From NCBI RefSeq assembly GCF_900143545.1, contig NZ_FREV01000001.1:186001-250000 (forward strand): 64,000 bases of DNA, read 5' to 3'. Position 1 is the first letter of the stretch. Each line of letters starts with the position of its first letter. The DNA comes from Loktanella sp. Alg231-35 (lineage in GTDB: Bacteria; Pseudomonadota; Alphaproteobacteria; Rhodobacterales; Rhodobacteraceae). Positions 53,956-63,191 of this stretch are shown here, piece after piece. Both the position numbers and the translations under genes were made by a program. Under the pieces are notes generated by a model. That model saw only the letters and a list, made by a program, of their open reading frames with translations, had not been told where the DNA came from and did no database searches.

Positions 53956-54861
53956 TCAGTTTACGCCAAGTTCATCCGCAATGAATTGCGCAATCCCTGC
54001 GTAATTCGCTTTGATGACGGGATGAATGCCGTTGGGTACATTGATGCCTGCTGGTGGCGCTGTCTCAAACATGCCCGCATAGGTGATCAGGCTGGCAAGG
54101 AAATAGGTGGTGTCCGTGCCATGTGGGTCGCCATCCAAATATAGGTCCGTCACCGAAATACCGGACAGCAATGACGTCTGCGTGATCATCTTTGCGATAA
54201 TCGGCCCAACCGGGATCGATGTGATTTGCACGTCAGGGCGCCCGTCCTGCAACGCCGTATGGTAATCGTCCCACCAGTCGCTGAACTGGCCAAGGATGAA
54301 GGCGTTGTAGTCGTCAAACTCTTGATCCGATGGCGGAAAGTTGTTGATCTGCATTTCGGGCCAGTTTTCATAAATGTAAACGTGGATGCCCGGTTCCTGT
54401 GCCGCGACCCAGTCAATCACCCGTAACGTCAGCCCCGCTGTCGAGCCGCCTGCCCAATCGAGGTCTGCCGTCGGGCTTTCGTATTGGACGAAATTCACCG
54501 GGGTAAACAGGATGGAGTCAAACCCTGCACTGGCAAAATCCTGTTGGTTGTGATCCCAGAACGCAGGCGCTCCATCAAAACCCCATTCTGATTCCGGTGG
54601 TAGGTTGTTGGCGTGATCCCAGTGGAACCCATATTGACCTGCAAAGTTGAAACGCTTCTGTTCCGCGCGGGCGAATTGCACCATCCAGTAAGGTATAGCA
54701 GAGCGTGCGGTCCCATTATTGAGCAGGCTGTGCCCAAAGATAAAAGTGCGCCGCTCGCCATCCTCGTGCCCCGCGCTATGCGCAGGAATCGCAACAAGGC
54801 CCAATGCACAAACAAGGGCCGCGCTGGTCAAAGAGGTTTTCAATCTGGAGAAAAATGTCAT
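53956..54861 (-). CDS. Secreted SGNH-like protein of exopolysaccharide locus
   Basis: A 301-residue exported protein: signal peptide RLKTSLTSAALVCALGLVAIPAHSAGH, then RTFIFGHSLLNNG, resembling block I of SGNH/GDSL hydrolases (GxS), and LYLDGDPHGTDTTYFLASL near the end, resembling the Asp-x-x-His block V. A middle VYIYENWPEMQ and NNFPPSDQEFDDYNAFI are Trp/Tyr-rich, as in glycan-binding proteins. ATG 54861 has AAAGGCG upstream. A polysaccharide O-acetyl esterase role would fit the location but is inference. Confidence 0.6.
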   Translation of the reverse strand: MTFFSRLKTSLTSAALVCALGLVAIPAHSAGHEDGERRTFIFGHSLLNNGTARSAIPYWMVQFARAEQKRFNFAGQYGFHWDHANNLPPESEWGFDGAPAFWDHNQQDFASAGFDSILFTPVNFVQYESPTADLDWAGGSTAGLTLRVIDWVAAQEPGIHVYIYENWPEMQINNFPPSDQEFDDYNAFILGQFSDWWDDYHTALQDGRPDVQITSIPVGPIIAKMITQTSLLSGISVTDLYLDGDPHGTDTTYFLASLITYAGMFETAPPAGINVPNGIHPVIKANYAGIAQFIADELGVN

Positions 54862-55208
54862 GGGCGAAACGCCTTTCAAATCACTGGTATCAATACTTGT
54901 CGTTACAGGTTCGCTACACATCAGATGTGTCAATTTTGCGGATAATACCAGCCTTTTTGCACAAAGTCCCGCGCGCCGGGGCTGATCGCGGGCAAATACC
55001 GCAGTTTTAGGCAGAGGCCATGTACGCAACATCCACAAAAAGCTGCAGCATGAGGGTGGCGAGGTCGCATTTATGCCAATAAGATCACACAAGTTGTGGT
55101 TTGCGATGATTTGAGTGATGTATTTGATGCCTGTTCTGTCCTTCCGTTCCGTCTGCTCTTTCTACCCGGCAGGTCATCCATCGTTCAAAGGGTTGAATAG
55201 CTAAGACC
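54862..55208. promoter_or_regulatory. 347-bp divergent region with a 15-bp palindrome
   Basis: No gene seen. ACACATC-A-GATGTGT at 54916-54930 is a perfect 7-1-7 dyad, 55 bp upstream of the secreted SGNH-like gene's start, a typical operator position. AAAGGG at 55186-55191 precedes the GT2 gene rather far from its ATG. Confidence 0.5.
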
Positions 55209-56033
55209 ATGCCAACGATTTCAGTGATCATCCCGGCCAACAACGAAGAAGGCTACATTGGTGCCTGTCTAGATGGTCTGTTGGCGCAAAAGACTGCGCA
55301 GCCAGTGCAGGTTGTCGTGTCCGCCAATGCTTGTACCGATGCGACAGTACGGATCGCGCAGGATTACCAAGACCAGTTTGCACAGTTGGGCTGGCGATTG
55401 GACGTCCTTGATGCACAGGAGGGGGGCAAGCCACCGGCGTTGAACCGGGCGGATGCTGCCGCGACGGGTGACATCAGGGTCTATTTGGACGCAGATGTTG
55501 TCATGTCTCCAAGTCTTCTAAGTGAGCTGACAGAGGCATTGAAGGGCGATGCGCCTGCTTATGCCAGCGGCACCATGATTGTCAGCCGTGCCAAAAGCTG
55601 GGTTACTCGTGCCTATGGCCGCATCTGGACGCGGTTGCCATTCATGACCGAAGGTGTGCCGGGTGCAGGGCTTTTTGCCGTCAATGCAAGTGGCCGCGCG
55701 CGGTGGGATGCATTTCCGTCGATCATCTCTGACGACACGTTTGTGCGCCTGCAATTCACGCCACAAGAGCGGATTTTGGTACCTGCTACCTACACTTGGC
55801 CATTGGTCGAGGGGTTCGCGGCCTTGGTCCGTGTGCGACGCAGACAAGATGCAGGCGTTGCCGAACTAGCGCAGCTTTATCCCGGTATCCTGGACCGAGA
55901 AGGCAAGTCACCGGTGACTTTGGGTCTTATGATGCGGCTTGCCATCTCTGACCCGGTCGGTTTTCTGACCTATGTTGGCGTCAGCATTGCCGTGCGCCGC
56001 AAAGGCGAAACATCGTGGAGCCGGGGACGATGA
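55209..56033 (+). CDS. Glycosyltransferase family 2
   Basis: A 274-residue GT-A transferase: SVIIPANNEEGYIGACLDGLLAQ (residues 5-27), VVVSANACTDATVRIA, GKPPALNRADAAATGDIRVYLDADVVM with the DxD metal site, and a later GAGLFAVNASGRARWDAFPSIISDDTFVRLQF. No membrane helices. It overlaps the GMC gene by ATGA. Acceptor unknown. Confidence 0.9.
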   Translation: MPTISVIIPANNEEGYIGACLDGLLAQKTAQPVQVVVSANACTDATVRIAQDYQDQFAQLGWRLDVLDAQEGGKPPALNRADAAATGDIRVYLDADVVMSPSLLSELTEALKGDAPAYASGTMIVSRAKSWVTRAYGRIWTRLPFMTEGVPGAGLFAVNASGRARWDAFPSIISDDTFVRLQFTPQERILVPATYTWPLVEGFAALVRVRRRQDAGVAELAQLYPGILDREGKSPVTLGLMMRLAISDPVGFLTYVGVSIAVRRKGETSWSRGR

Positions 56034-57616
56034 GCGCATCCGAGATTACCTTGCAAGACGCCAAGGATCAGAATTGGGACGTCATCATTATTGGTGCCGG
56101 CATGGGCGGCGGCATGGCAGGGCGCAGATTGGCCGAGCGTGGGCTCTCTGTTCTCTTTGTGGAAAAGGGGCAGATTGGATATCGCACAGAGCGACAGGCC
56201 TATCGGGATCATATCGCGGATCCTTTGGCCCGTACGCTGCGTGGCTATTGGCCTAAACCGGTAGAGGAACATGATGGCTCGACCATCAAAAGTTACTTTG
56301 CCCCGCTGGGCAGTGGCGTTGGCGGATCATCTGTCTTCTACGCCGCAGCATTGGAACGACCCGAACCGCATGATTTGGATGAGGTGGACGGCATCGCGCA
56401 TCCAACGGGCGGCTGGCCAGTCAGCTTTGATGAATTCCTCCCGTATTTTGATCAGGCCGAAGACCTTCTTTATGTGCGTGGTGACAGTGATGCCCTGTCC
56501 GATGTGCCGTCGCCAAAACTGCGCCCGCCGCCTGATCTGACACCCCAAGAAGCGGCGATGATGGATGATTTGCGCGCGCGCGGTTTGCATCCTTACTATT
56601 CACATATTGCCCAAAAACGGGTGGATGGCTGTGCCAATTGCCTTGGCGGCAAATGCCCACGCACCTGCAAGATGGATGGGCGCTCTGCCGGGGTTGAACC
56701 TGCGCTTGCGAGTGGCAATGCCACCTTGTTGGCGGGTTGCGATGTTGAGGAATTGATGGAGGGCACGCCGGGCACCATCACTGGCCTGCGTGTGCGTCAG
56801 GATGATGAAACGGCGGTTCTGACAGCTGGGACCTATCTTTTGGCGGCAGGTTCTTTCGGGTCGCCTACCTTGTTGCTGCGCTCGCCCGGTCAGTCGGGCA
56901 AGGGCTGCGCCAATTCAAGCGATTGGGTCGGGCGGGGGCTGATGTTTCATATCGACAACTTCTTTGCGGTTTGGCCCAAGCGTGGCGGCAAGCCGATCGG
57001 CAACAGCCGGGCCGTTTCGACCCGTGACTTCTATGTGCAGAAGGGCCAACGCCTCGGTCTTGTGCAATCAATGGGGTACGAGGCGAACTATGGCACGATC
57101 CTGCATTTCCTGATGATGCAGTTCGCCCGGTCACGTTTTGCAAAATTCACGCGGTTGCAAAGGCTGCTGAGTATCCCGGCGCTGTTGGCGGCCAAGCTCT
57201 TTGGCAATGCGGACGTCTTTGTGGCGCAGATGGAGGTGCTTCCAGAGCCGGAAAACCGGGTTGTGCTGAACGACAAAGACCCCGAAGTGTTTACGTTTCA
57301 CTATACTGTCGCCCGCGACATCCTAAGCCGTCAGGCCGTGTTGCGGCGGGCCATTCGCCGGGGGATGGGTTGGTGGCGGATGATGTTTTTGTCGATCAAG
57401 CCGGTGGTCAATGTGGGCCATCCGATTGGCACTTTGCGGTTCGGCAATGATGCGGCACACTCCGTGTTGAACCGAGACTGCAAGGCTCATGATCTGGACA
57501 ATCTTTATGTTGCTGATGGGTCATTTATGCCAACATCGATGGGTGTGAACCCCAGTCTGACGATTGCCGCGAATGCCTTGCGGGTGGCTGACATCATCGC
57601 AGATCGGAAAGGATAA
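56030..57616 (+). CDS. GMC-family FAD oxidoreductase
   Basis: A 528-residue flavoenzyme. FAD Rossmann motif WDVIIIGAGMGGGMAGRRLAERGLSVLFVEKG (15-46), LGSGVGGSSVFYAAALERP (GMC signature), and C-terminal VGHPIGTLRFG, LYVADGSFMPTSMGVNPSLTIAANALR with the active-site His/Asn region. A Cys cluster GCANCLGGKCPRTC (about 205-218) lies in the FAD-proximal part, as in cholesterol-oxidase-like and ferredoxin-like GMC members. ATG 56030 overlaps the GT2 stop. Context suggests oxidation of a glycan-linked or lipid-linked sugar; the substrate is not evident. Confidence 0.85.
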   Translation: MSASEITLQDAKDQNWDVIIIGAGMGGGMAGRRLAERGLSVLFVEKGQIGYRTERQAYRDHIADPLARTLRGYWPKPVEEHDGSTIKSYFAPLGSGVGGSSVFYAAALERPEPHDLDEVDGIAHPTGGWPVSFDEFLPYFDQAEDLLYVRGDSDALSDVPSPKLRPPPDLTPQEAAMMDDLRARGLHPYYSHIAQKRVDGCANCLGGKCPRTCKMDGRSAGVEPALASGNATLLAGCDVEELMEGTPGTITGLRVRQDDETAVLTAGTYLLAAGSFGSPTLLLRSPGQSGKGCANSSDWVGRGLMFHIDNFFAVWPKRGGKPIGNSRAVSTRDFYVQKGQRLGLVQSMGYEANYGTILHFLMMQFARSRFAKFTRLQRLLSIPALLAAKLFGNADVFVAQMEVLPEPENRVVLNDKDPEVFTFHYTVARDILSRQAVLRRAIRRGMGWWRMMFLSIKPVVNVGHPIGTLRFGNDAAHSVLNRDCKAHDLDNLYVADGSFMPTSMGVNPSLTIAANALRVADIIADRKG

Positions 57617-57625
57617 GGTGGCACC

Positions 57626-58399
57626 ATGACCGACTACACTCAGGATATCAGAAATGGCGTGGCGGTTGTCACTGGCGCGGGTGCGGGATTGGGGCGCGCA
57701 CTTTGTCGTCAGTTGGTTGCTGAAGGGGTGCAGGTGGCCGGGATCGGACGCAGTGCCGAACCACTTGCAGAACTAGCCAATGAATTGGGCGACGGGTTTC
57801 ACCCCGTCATGGCGGATGTCGCTGACGCGGCAGCTGTCGCAGCGGCCTTTACCGAAATCGAAGACACTGCAGGCACACCGACAATCCTGATCAACAACGC
57901 TGCCGTCTATCCCCGGCGCGATATCCTTGATGAAACGCCAGAGAGCTTCATGCAATCGGTCAACATCAACCTTGGCGGCGTGTTTCATTGCTGCCACGCG
58001 GTGCTGCCCGGTATGGTCGCGCAGGGGTATGGGCGGATCGTGAACCTAAGCACGTTTGCACATCTAAGTCCGGCACCTACGGCCGCGGCTTACTCTGTCA
58101 CGAAAGGGGCTGCGCGGGTTTTGACGAAATCGCTGGTCGCGGATTTGGGTGATCGGTTCCCCGATATCGTGATCAATGACTGGATCCCCGGCGCCTTGAA
58201 AACCCAGATGGGAATTCCCGATGGGATTGACCCTGAAGATGCCGCCAAATGGGGCGTGCGGCTGGCGCTTTGGCATGACCCGATGCTGAATGGACGCCTG
58301 TTTGATCGGGATACAGAGTTTCTTGATCCGGTGTCGTTTAAGCGCAAGCTATTGAACCGGGTGACAGGGCAGAAACGCGTGCCATTGCGGCTGTCCTGA
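57626..58399 (+). CDS. Short-chain dehydrogenase/reductase
   Basis: A 257-residue SDR: VTGAGAGLGRALCRQL, GIGRSAEPLAELAN, DVADAAAVAAAF, ILINNAAVYPRRDI, LSTFAHLSPAPTAAAYSVTKGAA with the Ser/Tyr/Lys triad, and a C-terminal extension. GIGRSAEP suggests NADP preference. It follows the GMC gene by 9 bp, so the two probably act in one modification pathway, for example successive oxidation and reduction of a sugar (epimerisation); that is inference. Confidence 0.87.
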   Translation: MTDYTQDIRNGVAVVTGAGAGLGRALCRQLVAEGVQVAGIGRSAEPLAELANELGDGFHPVMADVADAAAVAAAFTEIEDTAGTPTILINNAAVYPRRDILDETPESFMQSVNINLGGVFHCCHAVLPGMVAQGYGRIVNLSTFAHLSPAPTAAAYSVTKGAARVLTKSLVADLGDRFPDIVINDWIPGALKTQMGIPDGIDPEDAAKWGVRLALWHDPMLNGRLFDRDTEFLDPVSFKRKLLNRVTGQKRVPLRLS

Positions 58400-58409
58400 C
58401 AGCCCCGCT

Positions 58410-59810
58410 TTAGACAAACCCTTGCAGTAGTTGCGCCATGCCCCAGCCCATTGCTGCGCCAAGCGGAACAGCAGGCAGCAGGCGAATTTCGTTGAGCAGC
58501 GAGACCCATTGTTCGCGGCGCCCCTTCGTCAGCAAAAATCCGATTTCAGGGATGCGGTGCAGCGCAATAACCACCAGACCGCCGGTGATGGACCCAAACC
58601 CAAATACGGCAATCAACAGGCCGCTCCAAACGGTGACAGCCCGCACGAGGCTTAGCTTGGTCATTTCCTTGAGGCGCCGTTCGGCTACAAATGCTTCGCG
58701 TAACAAACCGGGGCCAACCAGGATCATGCCAACGGCAAGTATCTGGATGATCGGAGCGATTTCAGCATAGCGATCATCATAGACAATCCCGACCAGCGTT
58801 GGCGCAAAGGTCATCAACCCACCCGCACCCAGCATCGACAGACCGTCAAACAAAAGCCTGTAACGGTAATATTGGCGCCGCCAGACGCTCGCCTCTTCAT
58901 GCTTTTGCAACTCGGTGAAGACCTGAAGCCCCATCTGCGCATGCACAGAGCTTAGGAACATCTCAACAAGGTCCACGATCTGGCGGGCCACATAGTAGAA
59001 CCCGAAAGAGCTTGCCGACATCGCAAAACCAAGCACAAATCGGTCTGCTACCAGCAGGATGGCCGTCAGCCCTGATTGTCCCGCAATCCACTTGCCCCGG
59101 TCGATGATGAGTTTGAGGTTCGTCCGGTCCCAGTTCAACCGCATGGCTGGCCCCGCGTAGAGCGCGAAGCTGAAGATCACCTGTATCACTGCCCCGATCA
59201 GGAACGCGTAGACGAGCGCCCAGATACTGCGCAACCAAAACGCCAGTGTGATTGTAATGGTTAACGACACGACTGCCCGGATCAGGTTTTCAATGCTGAT
59301 CTGACGGAAGTTCATATTACGCTCGTAAACGAACCGTGAGGTCGAGGCGAAACCCGTGATGATTGATGCGATGCCGATGCAGGCAATGGCATAGGGCAGC
59401 ACCCCCACGGCATAGCTTGATTCAGCAGGGAACCATCCAGCGTCCTGACCCAGTTTGATGCCGAATGCGACGCAACAGCAAAGCAAGAAGATCAGCAATC
59501 CGCGCAGAATTTGCGCGGTCCAGCAGGAGCGTAGGAAGTCGTCGTCCAGTTCCCCCTCTTTGGTAAGGATCAGGGCGCGTACACTGATGTCCGAGAACTG
59601 CTCGAAGATGTAAATGAAGGTCATCACAACTGCAAAGACACCAAACACATCCGGTGTCAGAATGCGCGTCAGCACAATTGTCGAAACGATCCGCGTGATC
59701 AGGTGAACGACAAAGACCAGTGTCGAGAGTGCGGCGGATGTAATGATCTTGCGCCGAAAGCTACCTCCATCAGACAGAGCACTAGTCAGGCGTTTCTTGA
59801 GAGGATTCAT
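58410..59810 (-). CDS. Polysaccharide flippase, Wzx-like
   Basis: A 466-residue integral membrane protein of the MOP superfamily with about 12-14 helices. N-terminal KIITSAALSTLVFVVHLITRIVSTIVLTRILTPDVFGVFAV is the usual flippase opening; further hydrophobic segments alternate, e.g. LLIFLLCCCVAFGI and LGAGGLMTFAPTLVGIVY. Translocates lipid-linked repeat units to the periplasm. Converges with the SDR gene. Confidence 0.9.
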   Translation of the reverse strand: MNPLKKRLTSALSDGGSFRRKIITSAALSTLVFVVHLITRIVSTIVLTRILTPDVFGVFAVVMTFIYIFEQFSDISVRALILTKEGELDDDFLRSCWTAQILRGLLIFLLCCCVAFGIKLGQDAGWFPAESSYAVGVLPYAIACIGIASIITGFASTSRFVYERNMNFRQISIENLIRAVVSLTITITLAFWLRSIWALVYAFLIGAVIQVIFSFALYAGPAMRLNWDRTNLKLIIDRGKWIAGQSGLTAILLVADRFVLGFAMSASSFGFYYVARQIVDLVEMFLSSVHAQMGLQVFTELQKHEEASVWRRQYYRYRLLFDGLSMLGAGGLMTFAPTLVGIVYDDRYAEIAPIIQILAVGMILVGPGLLREAFVAERRLKEMTKLSLVRAVTVWSGLLIAVFGFGSITGGLVVIALHRIPEIGFLLTKGRREQWVSLLNEIRLLPAVPLGAAMGWGMAQLLQGFV

Positions 59811-59991
59811 TTTTTACCGATACACCGCACATCATAATACTTCACGCGTTCTGAAGGACATCAGGCGCATTGGCAACAAAAACACCTGTTGAAGTGGATG
59901 AAATCAACGATCTGCGTCATATTCGGTTGAGACAAGCACGCGTCAGTCATGTTACCACGACGCGACAAAACCCCATTTATTCGCCGGACCG

Positions 59992-61464
59992 ATGCCCAAT
60001 TTTTTTGCCTATGTAGTGTTTTTCAGTTGGCCCGTGATCATGGCGGTCCTGTTCAAAAGGTTGCCGGCAGATCGCGCATTGGTCTGGTCATTGCTCGGCG
60101 CACTTTTGTTCCTGCCGGAAGAGACGTATTTCGATTTTCCGGTTGTCCCAACCATGAACAAGGAAACGCTACCAAGCGTGGTTGCAATGCTGCTTTGCCT
60201 GTTCATGGTGCCGCAAAAGATCAGGTTTTTTCCGCAATCGCGACTTGCGACCATGCTCATTCTTGGGTTCCTGATCTCTCCGTTGCTGACATACCTCAAC
60301 AACACAGAAGCAGTGTTCTGGGGCCCGATGGGCATTCCGGGTCTGTCATGGAAAGACGGTTTGGCAAATGTTCTGCGCCATGCGATGACGCTGATCCCCT
60401 TTGTGCTGGGTTATAATCTGATCAACAACGCAGAGGCGCGAAAAAACTTCCTGACCATCTATATGATCGCAGGGCTGATCTATTCGGTGCCTATGCTCCT
60501 AGAGGTACGGCTAAGCCCACAGATCAACCTTTGGGTTTACGGTTTCCTGCCAGAGCTCTTTGGCCAGCAGATCAGGTTTGATGGTTTTCGGCCGGTTGTT
60601 TTTATGCGGCATGGCCTGAATGTGGCGTTCTTTGCGGCGATTGCCGTGCTGGCTGCGGCGACTTTGCTGAGGGGGCAAACGGCCGGTGGGCGCGCGCGCT
60701 ACTTGTTTATCCTGTTTTACCTTTTTGTGGTGCTGGTATTCTGCAAAAGCGTCGGATCGATCCTCTTTGCAGTCGTCTTTGTTCCCATCATTGTGCTCGC
60801 GGGTGTTCGTTTGAAAGGTTGGGCCATCATGGTTTCGGCGTTACTTGTCCTGACCTATCCGGTCCTGCGCGCTGCTGATCTGATCCCTACCAAAGAATTG
60901 GTGAGCTATGCCGCGATGATCCAGGAAGACCGATCGTTATCTTTGGATTTCCGCTTTTTCAACGAAGCGATGCTGCTTGAACATGCCTCAAAGAAGCCGA
61001 TCACCGGATGGGGGACCTGGGATCGCAACCGGGTGTTTGACAGTGAAACAGGCGACGATATTTCGGTGACCGATGGATTTTGGGTGATTGTGATCGGTGT
61101 GATGGGGTGGGTGGGCTACATCAGTGTGTTTGGCCTGCTGACGTTGCCGCTTCTCAGGCTTTGGCGTTGGCGCAAGCGAAAAGCTGAGTTCAAGGAACCG
61201 CATATCGTCTATGGGATCGCCCTGATGCTGGCGGTGAGCCTGCTGGAACTCATTCCCAACGCCACGATCACACCAATGACATGGCTGATCGCGGGTATGC
61301 TGCTCAGGTGTCGGCCGCAAGATGCGTCAGATATTGCAAAGCCGGAACATACGGCAGAGGACGAAAGCACAGCGCCGCGTTTGCACGTCAGGCAACGTCG
61401 AGGGCAAAAGGCGGCGGCATATGATGCCCCCGCCCTTCAAACCCATCAGCGCGCGACCCGTTGA
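59992..61464 (+). CDS. Wzy-type polymerase / O-antigen ligase-like membrane protein
   Basis: A 490-residue inner-membrane protein with about 10-12 helices (FFAYVVFFSWPVIMAVLF, SALLVLTYPVLRAADLIP, GVMGWVGYISVFGLLTLPLL) and a long periplasmic loop containing HASKKPITGWGTWDRNRVF; a GWGxW motif in that loop is usual for O-antigen polymerase/ligase family members. The C-terminal ~60 residues are hydrophilic. Its stop and that of the 2OG oxygenase share the TGATCA palindrome, back to back. Confidence 0.82.
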   Translation: MPNFFAYVVFFSWPVIMAVLFKRLPADRALVWSLLGALLFLPEETYFDFPVVPTMNKETLPSVVAMLLCLFMVPQKIRFFPQSRLATMLILGFLISPLLTYLNNTEAVFWGPMGIPGLSWKDGLANVLRHAMTLIPFVLGYNLINNAEARKNFLTIYMIAGLIYSVPMLLEVRLSPQINLWVYGFLPELFGQQIRFDGFRPVVFMRHGLNVAFFAAIAVLAAATLLRGQTAGGRARYLFILFYLFVVLVFCKSVGSILFAVVFVPIIVLAGVRLKGWAIMVSALLVLTYPVLRAADLIPTKELVSYAAMIQEDRSLSLDFRFFNEAMLLEHASKKPITGWGTWDRNRVFDSETGDDISVTDGFWVIVIGVMGWVGYISVFGLLTLPLLRLWRWRKRKAEFKEPHIVYGIALMLAVSLLELIPNATITPMTWLIAGMLLRCRPQDASDIAKPEHTAEDESTAPRLHVRQRRGQKAAAYDAPALQTHQRATR

Positions 61465-62304
61465 TCAGAACCCCAGGCGGGCCAAACGGGGATAAACTTT
61501 GCGGAAAATCACCGGTGGCAACCAGTTTTCCAGCAAGGTCTGCCGCTTAAACTGCCGATCGACCTTGTCCTCGGTGCCGGGGCGCGGTTTGAAGATGGTC
61601 GAATGCTCCACACGCGTCGGATCCCACGTCGCGGTATAGTAATAAAGCGCAATGGACTGCCGCGGTTCCCCTTCGGGGTGGTTTACCTTCTCTGGATTGC
61701 CGTGAAAGGTGTTTGATCCGGTCGAAAAGCAACACATGCGATTGAACATCGGCACAAAGCTTTTGACCTTCGCGCTCATGTCATTTTCCCAGATCTCGAA
61801 CGATCCGCCCCATTCTTCGCGCCAGTCATCGTTAAGATAGATCAACACGTTCAGGCGGCGTTCAACTGACATCTGCTTGTGCAGGTTAAAGTCGGCATGG
61901 ATATCCAGATGCCCGCCGTTGCTGACGCGGTGAACACCTGCGCCAATAAAGTATGGATCGGGGATCAGCCCTTTGATCCCGGTCATTTCCTCAAGGAACA
62001 ATAGGAATGGTCGCGAATTAAAGGCATGGAACAGTTCGCGCGAATATGTGGGCAGCCGCTCAGGGTTATACTGCGTCTTAAGGTTTTCCTGCGCACGCTG
62101 AAATGTCGCGCTGTCCTGATCTTCCTGCAGGGTCACCAGATCGGCTTGCACCTTGCGCAAGACGTCTTCGGGAAGAAAGTTATCGATACAGATATGGTGG
62201 TACGGCTCACCGCCTTGATACTCTTCAGCAAAAGGTGCGGCAGCAGCGCGGGCCGTGTCCACGTCAATGCTCAAGCGTTCGGGATCAATATTGTAAATTG
62301 ACAT
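61465..62304 (-). CDS. 2OG-Fe(II) oxygenase
   Basis: A 279-residue non-heme iron dioxygenase of the prolyl-4-hydroxylase type. Iron ligands HxD in GGHLDIHADFNLH and the distal His in TGSNTFHGNPEKVNHPEGEPRQSIALYYYT; the Arg (RQSIALYYY) binds 2-oxoglutarate. NVLIYLNDDWREEWGGSFEIW is standard for 2OG-FeII_Oxy_3. Such genes occur in surface-polysaccharide loci of marine bacteria, but the substrate is unknown. Confidence 0.88.
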   Translation of the reverse strand: MSIYNIDPERLSIDVDTARAAAAPFAEEYQGGEPYHHICIDNFLPEDVLRKVQADLVTLQEDQDSATFQRAQENLKTQYNPERLPTYSRELFHAFNSRPFLLFLEEMTGIKGLIPDPYFIGAGVHRVSNGGHLDIHADFNLHKQMSVERRLNVLIYLNDDWREEWGGSFEIWENDMSAKVKSFVPMFNRMCCFSTGSNTFHGNPEKVNHPEGEPRQSIALYYYTATWDPTRVEHSTIFKPRPGTEDKVDRQFKRQTLLENWLPPVIFRKVYPRLARLGF

Positions 62305-62508
62305 ATCTGGTTCCTGTCGTAATCGTAAAAAGTGGCCAACAAACCATTCTGCGCCTACGATAGCCGAGAGCAGCGCCCCGGAGAGTCGTGTTCACAGAAA
62401 TCTGCCAAGACCTAGCTTGACTAATATCACATATCTAGCCCTTACGTACAAATCTCTGTCGGGTGGTTATGCCAACAACACGTCAATTACGGCGAGGACA
62501 GAAACAAT

Positions 62509-63126
62509 ATGGAAGAAACGCAGATAATAGCACACTGCGCATTCCGCAACTGGGATGCGGGTATTGGCGATCCTACCGTTTGGGGGTGGCTGACGGTTGC
62601 GATTTATGCACTTGCGGCCATTGTTGCTGGGGTGACGGCCTATCGTGGACCCTTTCCAGACATGTCGCGCACGCGCGAGCAGATATTCTGGGGATGCCTT
62701 ACCGTCGGGCTGGCCTTTCTGTCCGTCAATAAACAGCTTGATCTGCAATCACTCATGACCGTCATTGGGCGCTGCTCCGCATTACAGCAAGGCTGGTACG
62801 AGGATCGACACACCATTCAAGGGCTTATGATTTTGGGGTTGGGTTTGTTCGTTGTCGCAAGCGGTGTCTTCTTTCTGATCCTTTTGCGAGGCACCTTGCG
62901 CCGTTCGGCTCTGCCTGTGCTGGGGGGTGCTTTTGTCAGCGGATTTGTTCTGATCCGCGCGGTCGGGTTTCACAATGTCGATCAGATGCTCGGCATGCGC
63001 CTGCCTGCGGCGCTAGGCTCTGTGAAGGTGAACTTTCTGCTCGAAGCGCCGGGCCCTTTGTTGATTATGTTCACGGGGCTGTGGCTTCTGCGACGTGCAG
63101 CGTGGAAAAGTGAATTTCCAGACTGA
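62509..63126 (+). CDS. Hypothetical multi-pass membrane protein
   Basis: A 205-residue protein with about five hydrophobic helices (WGWLTVAIYALAAIVAGVTAY, FWGCLTVGLAFLSVNKQLDL, GLMILGLGLFVVASGVFFLIL, LGGAFVSGFVLIRAVGF, LLIMFTGLWLLRR). I do not recognise a family. ATG 62509 follows GAGGACAGAAACAAT. It precedes the WecG-type gene by 65 bp, so a role in the same locus is possible. Confidence 0.7.
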   Translation: MEETQIIAHCAFRNWDAGIGDPTVWGWLTVAIYALAAIVAGVTAYRGPFPDMSRTREQIFWGCLTVGLAFLSVNKQLDLQSLMTVIGRCSALQQGWYEDRHTIQGLMILGLGLFVVASGVFFLILLRGTLRRSALPVLGGAFVSGFVLIRAVGFHNVDQMLGMRLPAALGSVKVNFLLEAPGPLLIMFTGLWLLRRAAWKSEFPD

Positions 63127-63191
63127 CTTTTGCCGTCGGCGCGGGCATAAGCAGCGCGAAGTAAGTTTGATTTCCAAGGTGCATTTGTCGT

